Assembly: GCA_029216955.1 (NCBI GenBank)
Contig: JANAVB010016199.1
Coordinates: forward strand, 15,650,720 to 15,714,719
Direction of reading: 5' to 3'
Origin: Iris pallida
Taxonomy: Eukaryota; Streptophyta; Magnoliopsida; Asparagales; Iridaceae
DNA: 64,000 nt
Shown here: piece after piece, positions 59,141-64,000 of the stretch
Numbering within the stretch: position 1 is the stretch's first letter
Layout: each line of letters starts with the position of its first letter
The notes under the pieces: generated by a model
The model's input: only the letters and a program-made list of their open reading frames with translations
What the model was told of the DNA's origin: nothing
The model's database searches: none
Program-made: the position numbers and the translations under genes

Positions 59141-59825
59141 TAGGGATGAGCATTGAGTCGGTTCGGTTCAAACCAGAGTTAATTTTTAGAATATCGAACA
59201 TAACTGAACATATATCAAAATTAACGGAACCAAACCGACTTTGGACACAAATCGGATTAAACTGAACCATATTAAGTTTTGGTTCGGTTCAATTATTTGG
59301 TTGGACTGGACTTTTCTTGATGGGTTGGATTTTTGCCAAAACCAACCAAAAGAAAGCCAAGTACATTGAAAAACTGATTATCTGTGTTCCTAATTTAGCA
59401 AACAAAATCTAAAAACTCAAAATATAAAAATATAAAAAAAATATATATAAATATATTTATAGAAATGATTGTGGTTTTTTAGCGGATTGAAATTAGAAGG
59501 AACAAAAGAAAAATAAACGCTTTTGAGGGTTTTGAAATAAAGCTACTATCTTCAACTGAAAAACAAATTGAAGATAAAATTAGGATGGATGAGATTACAA
59601 AACAAGAAGTTACAAAAAAAAAAAATCAAAGAGATTAATTTCAAATATCTATAATTCGATTTTCGTTCGGGTCCCAATTTCAAAAATCGAACTCCGAATC
59701 GAAAAAAATTTAAATACCAAAAATTAAAACCGTAAACCGAACGTACTATAGAAAACCGAACCGAATCACTATTTCAGTTTGGTTCTGATCATTTTTCGGT
59801 TTTAAAACAAGAAATGCTCACCCTA
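59141..59825. mobile_element. hAT-type miniature element (685 bp)
   Basis: An exact 8-bp target duplication, TAGCCGGC, stands at 59133-59140 and 59826-59833. The ends are TAGGGATGAGCATT and TAGGGTGAGCATTT (read inward). CGGTTCGGTT and AACCGAACCGAA stretches follow on each side. It has no coding capacity. Confidence 0.92.
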
Positions 59826-59833
59826 TAGCCGGC

Positions 59834-60524
59834 CATATACGTACTACATGACATTGTACCGAAAATAAGTCAGACATGTGAAGTGCACAATTTGGGACAA
59901 ACATGCACATCACATGACCGATTTTATTTCTACGCCCGCTTGTCCCAAATTGGGCATTGTACGACACGAAAAATTTCATGCTTCACTTAGTACAAGCCTG
60001 CGATGGCACTACAAATGCGGGTGTGCCAATGTCGACACAATATTACCAATAATATCAAGTTGAGATTTAGTTTTTTATTCCCGATCGTGATTTCTAGCCG
60101 AGGGGGACATCATGTAAGGTGATTTCTTCGGACACCCGGGCCACGACCGTGAATTAAAGTGAAAACGTCAGGAATTAACTAGTTTTGTTCACCTAGTACA
60201 TTGGGATAGGGGGATTCCAAATTTCATGTTGTCCCGCTAGCTAGGACTCTCTTGTGGTTATGGAGCTTACTGTCAAGGAGGGCACATTTCCAAATTATCG
60301 TCGAGTAATGCATTCTAGTTCCATGTATAATTTTTAATTCAAGGTCGTGTGGTGTTATTGATTTTCTATGCCTAGTATGATGAGTCCTTGGTCAGTATCG
60401 ACGTTTACAATGCATGTTATCCCGAAACTTCACTTGCATATGACAGTAAATAGTATTGTGATAGCGCTAGTTAGTTAATAATATCAAGTCATAACATATG
60501 ATTGGCCGAGGTGGATGTATGATT
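59834..60524. other. Intergenic, no gene
   Basis: Predicted ORFs are about 60 codons with no recognisable domain. No repeats are seen. Confidence 0.45.
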
Positions 60525-60532
60525 CTAGCATT

Positions 60533-60821
60533 CAGGGGCGGCCCTGGCCCAGGGCAGGCCGGGCGACGGCCAAGGGCCCCCGACGAAAGGGGGGCACCAA
60601 CATGAAACTGTTTATAATAGAACTAGTATGTATTATGTGTCCTTTGTTTAATAAAAGGAATTGTGGTGTAGTGGATACAATGCTAGACTTATATTAGGAG
60701 GTCCTTGATTCGAATCTTTACTACAACATATTTTTGTTTTAGTTATATATTTTTTTACCTTATGTTGGGGCCCATTTTGAAAATTTCGTCTCGGGCCCCC
60801 AATTGCTCAGGGCCGGCCCTG
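60533..60821. mobile_element. hAT-type miniature element (289 bp) with a tRNA-like core
   Basis: An exact 8-bp target duplication, CTAGCATT, stands at 60525-60532 and 60822-60829. The ends CAGGGGCGGCCCTG and CAGGGCCGGCCCTG (read inward) differ by one base and match the ends of the 1438-bp element at 47361. No transposase is present. Confidence 0.93.
60661..60726 (+). ncRNA. tRNA-like sequence inside the hAT miniature element (degenerate)
   Basis: TTGTGGT at the start can pair with ACTACAA at the end (seven pairs, one G-U). GGTGTAGTGGATA resembles an A box, and GGTCCTTGATTCGAATC resembles a B box. The anticodon and T stems do not form properly, so this is a relic or a SINE-like piece and not a working tRNA gene. 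Confidence 0.4.
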
Positions 60822-61048
60822 CTAGCATTCTCCAGCTTATGATTCTTTATCGAGTACAGTATTTAGTTCTAGTTAAGTATATTTTGTTCCTGCATTTTAT
60901 TACTGCAATTACTATTTTTTTGCTTGCATGTTGGTTTTAGCATACCTTAAGAGTTTTTCTTATGTTACTTGGTATCTGGGGTTGACCACATTGGGTTTTT
61001 TTTGCGAGATCTTATAGCAGAACTAGAGGATCTTTAGTATCTCCCGCT

Positions 61049-61555
61049 TAGGAGTGCAACTCGGGTGGGTTGGGTCGGGCTTGAGGTCAACCCGAGCCCA
61101 AGCCAGACCTGACCTCGGGTTCAACATATGTAGCCTAAGACCAAGCCCGGAGGATCGAGTTGGGCTCGGGTTGTGTCGGATTTATCGGGCTTTAATATGA
61201 TATTTGGAATAATTTTAAACAAGAGTATTATTAAATACATAATCAAATAACAATGAAGTCTCAATCATTACAAAATAAAACTGAAATGAGATATAGGACG
61301 AGTGAAGAGTTTGGAGAAAAAATTTAGGGTTTAAACTTTTTATTTAAGAATTATGAAACAATATATATACATAAATTATATGTATGTTGGGTTTCGGGTT
61401 CTTCGGGTAACCCGACACATGAACCCAACCTGATTTTTGATCGGGTTCAAATGTTTTAACCCGAGCCCGAACCAGGGTTTCTTCAACCCTAGCCCAACCT
61501 TTTAACGGGTTTACCCGATCGGATTCGGGTTTAGCCCGCCTGAGTTGTAACCCTA
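61049..61555. mobile_element. hAT-type miniature element (507 bp), CGGGTT-rich family, copy 1
   Basis: An exact 8-bp target duplication, CTCCCGCT, stands at 61041-61048 and 61556-61563. The ends are TAGGAGTGCAACTCGGG and TAGGGTTACAACTCAGG (read inward). The interior shares long stretches with 62148-62726. Confidence 0.92.
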
Positions 61556-61728
61556 CTCCCGCTTGATAGTTCATACTAAGAAAACCGCTTTCTGAGAGCC
61601 TTAATGTGTTTTTGATTCCTTCGCCCATTAGTAAATTATGTATCTATTTCGGGAGTTTAGTCGCCGAGAATGTGTTAGCTCGTGTTTTGGAATCCTATTT
61701 CCGTCTACGAGAAGCATGTTTATATACA

Positions 61729-61731
<3 letters not shown>

Positions 61732-61797
<66 letters not shown>
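61732..61797. repeat. (TA)n microsatellite
   Basis: About 33 uninterrupted TA units. ORFs reading IYIYIY are artefacts of it. Confidence 0.97.
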
Positions 61798-61800
<3 letters not shown>

Positions 61801-61989
61801 GGGAAAAACCTTACCGTTATATTCTTTGATAATTATATCTTGCTAATTACTTGCTTAAATGAGATTGAGACATCTAGTATTGTGACCTAGTATTGACCGT
61901 TGGATTATATAGTAACTCCCATGTTGTTATACAACCATAAGCGTACTCTGGGGTACTAGCATACTCCGTAGTGCATAGATGGCCTAGTA

Positions 61990-62147
61990 CCACCTCTCCA
62001 GTATTCTAGTTTTGGGGTGTGACAATTGTACCACATGTCGACGATATATTCAAGAAAACCAAGTCTTCGACCTTAAATTTAGTATCTTTGGTGATTATCT
62101 GCCTAATGCCTCTGCTTATCCGGTGCCACTCTTGAGTCTCTCTGGAA
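61990..62147 (-). pseudogene. Ty3/gypsy integrase C-terminal fragment (split by a miniature element)
   Basis: One minus frame reads KFKVEDLVFLNISSTCG, matching the 'F.VGD.VFLKVSP..G' stretch of gypsy integrases. It continues across the hAT-type element to 62735-63020. Confidence 0.6.
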
Positions 62148-62489
62148 TAGGGGTGCAACTCGGGCGGGTTGGGTCGGGCTTGAGGTCAACCCGAGCCCAA
62201 TCCGATGAATCATAAGCCTAGCCCGAGGCCGGCCCGACCTCGGGTTCCACATATGAAGCCCAAGACCGAGCTCGGAGGATCGGGTTGAACTCGGGTTGGG
62301 TCGGGTACATCGGGTTTATCGGGTTCTAATATAATATTTGAAATAATTTTAAACAAAAGTAATATTAGACACATAATCAAATAACAATCAAGTCTTGATC
62401 ATTACAAAATACAAACTGAAATAAGATTTAGGATAAGGAGTTGAAGAGTTTGAGTGGAGAAATTAAGGATTTAAACTTTTTATTTAAAA

Positions 62490-62545
<56 letters not shown>

Positions 62546-62726
62546 TCGGGTTTCGGGTTCTTCGGGTAACCCGACACATGAACCCGAGCCCAACCCGATT
62601 TTTGATCGGGTTCAAATATTTTAACCCAAATTCGAGCCCGAACCCGAGTATCTTCAACCCTAACCCAACCCATTAACGGGTTTACCCGATCGGGCTCGGG
62701 TTTGGCCCGCCCGAGTTGCACCCCTA
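62148..62726. mobile_element. hAT-type miniature element (579 bp), CGGGTT-rich family, copy 2
   Basis: An exact 8-bp target duplication, CTCTGGAA, stands at 62140-62147 and 62727-62734. The outer 21 bp of the inverted ends are identical, beginning TAGGGGTGCAACTCGG. A (TA)n run of about 50 bp lies at about 62491-62542. Confidence 0.95.
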
Positions 62727-62734
62727 CTCTGGAA

Positions 62735-63020
62735 TCGTCTTCACCTTATCCTTAGCATCTACTACCATCTTAGGTCCCAACAAGGATCTCTCTTTCATAT
62801 TGTTTTATGGCAATGGGTATAGTGCTTCAAAAGGCGATATCTCGATGCTCGCCTGGCAGCAAGTATCATAAGAGAACTCAACCAAGTGCAAGTGGTCATC
62901 ACATTACCCTCCAAAATACAACATACACATACGTAACATGTCTATAGTGTATCAATTGTACGCTTTCATATTGTCCATCCATCTGAGGGTAATAAGTTAT
63001 ACTAAGCTTCAATTGCGTAC
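62735..63020 (-). pseudogene. Ty3/gypsy integrase core fragment
   Basis: The minus strand gives LKLSITYYPQMDGQ followed by CTWLSSLMILAARRASRYRL with frame changes. These correspond to the gypsy 'STAYHPQTDGQ' and 'LVEFAYNNS' regions. It is truncated at 63020 by a copia LTR piece. Confidence 0.7.
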
Positions 63021-63338
63021 TGTTATTGCCGGGGCACAATTTTTCGATGGAAAACTGAGAATATGAAACAATTATAAAAACAATGTTCTAACGCAACACT
63101 TCTAGGAAGGTTGCGCAAGTATAACGAAGATCTAAAAAGATATCGTTATGATATTACGAGAATCTAAAAAAATTTCGTAATCACAGCAATCAGATCGTAG
63201 TACTTCTAAAAAGAAGATACAATCAGAGTTACTGGCAGCAACGAAGAAGGTGACTGGCGATAGATGGAAGAACTCCTGCTGGGGTGAATGATCACCGTTG
63301 CTCAAAGCTTTATTCGCCCTACGCGAACAACTTCCAGG
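63021..63338 (-). repeat. Fragment of a copia I-family LTR
   Basis: It starts TGTTATTGCCGGGGCACAAT and follows 1030-1345 with many changes (GATCTAAAAAGAT, TTCTAAAAAGAAG, CTTTATTCGCCC, AACTTCCAGG). It stops where the next LTR begins. Confidence 0.85.
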
Positions 63339-64000
63339 TGTTGGGTATGCACTGATACCGCTAATTGGGATGGAGATAGCTTACCCACTTAACGTGGGAG
63401 CTACAATGAGTTGAAGTTTAGCTTACCCGCTTAACGTGGGAGCTACAATGAGTTGAAGTTTAGCTTATCCGCTTAACACGGAGGCTAGAGAAAAGAAAAG
63501 AAAAAACAAACATACAAAAGACAAGAGAATTAACGAGGTTCGGCTATGTGCCTACGTCCTCGGACAACAATAGTTCTTTTCTTTCTTCTTCCACTACGAA
63601 TAGTGGGATTACAGAGTTACAAACTCTCTCTTGGATACACTCAAGAGGATCTCTCTCATACACAAGTATGGAAGACACTTTGGTGAAGAAGCACCCGAGG
63701 TAGAAGTACCGCTCGGAAGAACACCGTAAGCAAGGAGCACCAACACTTCTAGCACCAAGATCACAAGGGAGGATTAACCCAAACATCTCCCAAACCATCT
63801 CCTTATATAGCCATAAGGGAATGAACATTCTCCTCCAAGATTCATTCATGCAAGATGAATGAACCTTGGAAACTCCAAAAGTCTTTAGACTTTCTCTAAG
63901 GTGAATGAACCTTGGGAACTCCAAAAGTCTTTAGACTTTCTCCAAGGTGAATGAACCTTGGGAACTCCACAAGTCTTTAGACTTTCTCCAAGGTGAATGA
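63339..64000 (-). repeat. Start of another LTR (copia-like), continuing beyond the window
   Basis: It starts TGTTGGGTATGCACTGATACC. A TATA-like CTATATAAGG on the minus strand is at about 63801-63810. It contains three repeats of an AGCTTACCCGCTTAACGTGG-type unit of about 43 bp (63395-63490) and three copies of a roughly 55-bp unit with AAGTCTTTAGACTTTCT (63860-64000). The predicted ORF at 63544-63924 has no known domain. Confidence 0.65.

Noticed and set aside
61606..61890. ORF with long IYIYIY run
   Set aside because: Translation of a (TA)n microsatellite.
63544..63924. 126-codon ORF on the minus strand
   Set aside because: Falls within an LTR with tandem repeats; no domain and a composition like its surroundings.

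Overview
This is nuclear DNA from a flowering plant. The evidence is a SINAT-type RING E3 ligase gene with plant-type introns, plant Ty1/copia and Ty3/gypsy retrotransposons primed by initiator-Met tRNA, a FAR1-type Mutator-like transposon carrying a plant mobile domain gene, and several hAT-type miniature elements. I cannot name the species. Host coding capacity is minimal: one SINAT gene, with its first two coding exons visible. Almost everything else is transposon, much of it nested.

Layout. (1) 1-24390 is a nest three deep. The oldest layer is a decayed Ty3/gypsy chromovirus on the minus strand (about 24390 to 20013, resuming 1029 to 1 and running off the left edge). Its integrase is split between two adjacent codons by a Ty1/copia element (1030-20012; 853-bp LTRs, about 1% diverged). 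The 5' LTR of that copia element (minus-strand sense) is itself split at 7617/19896 by a non-coding LTR element. This third layer has 2354-bp LTRs, a 2608-bp internal region and a 5-bp target duplication, and it sits as a tandem: LTR-internal-LTR-internal-LTR (7618-19895). (2) 24435-26388 holds SINAT coding exons 2 and 1 (minus strand); the whole nest starts about 45 bp inside its second intron. (3) 27000-34010 is a Sirevirus-type copia element (minus) with gag-pol, a separate env-like ORF and a 5' LTR. It is followed by a gypsy solo-LTR-like block, a plus-strand Sirevirus 3' end with stacked polypurine tracts and its LTR, and a copia gag fragment (37315-38600). (4) 39280-44665 is an older complete but broken Ty1/copia element of the TNT1 type. 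(5) 44666-50280 holds repeats, a Sirevirus-like LTR remnant, a 1438-bp non-autonomous hAT element and a SINE. (6) 50292-58092 is a 7.8-kb Mutator-like element (MULE). (7) 58100-64000 is intergenic DNA with four small hAT-type elements, gypsy integrase pieces and two copia LTR pieces.

The most unusual object is the MULE. It has two convergent genes: a FAR1-MULE-SWIM-OTU transposase (minus, broken by only two stop codons) and a plant mobile domain gene (plus, partly decayed). It also has three arrays of a 27-bp palindromic unit, TGGACTGCC-N9-GGCAGTCCA (about 9, 14 and 8 copies). One array lies in intron 1 of each gene and one lies between their 3' ends. The outer arms are the same in all arrays, but each array has its own 9-nt core, and successive units mostly alternate in orientation. 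I know of no described system that matches this. The second most unusual object is the tandem non-coding LTR element. Its two internal regions differ by about as much as its LTRs do, which suggests the tandem formed at or soon after insertion.
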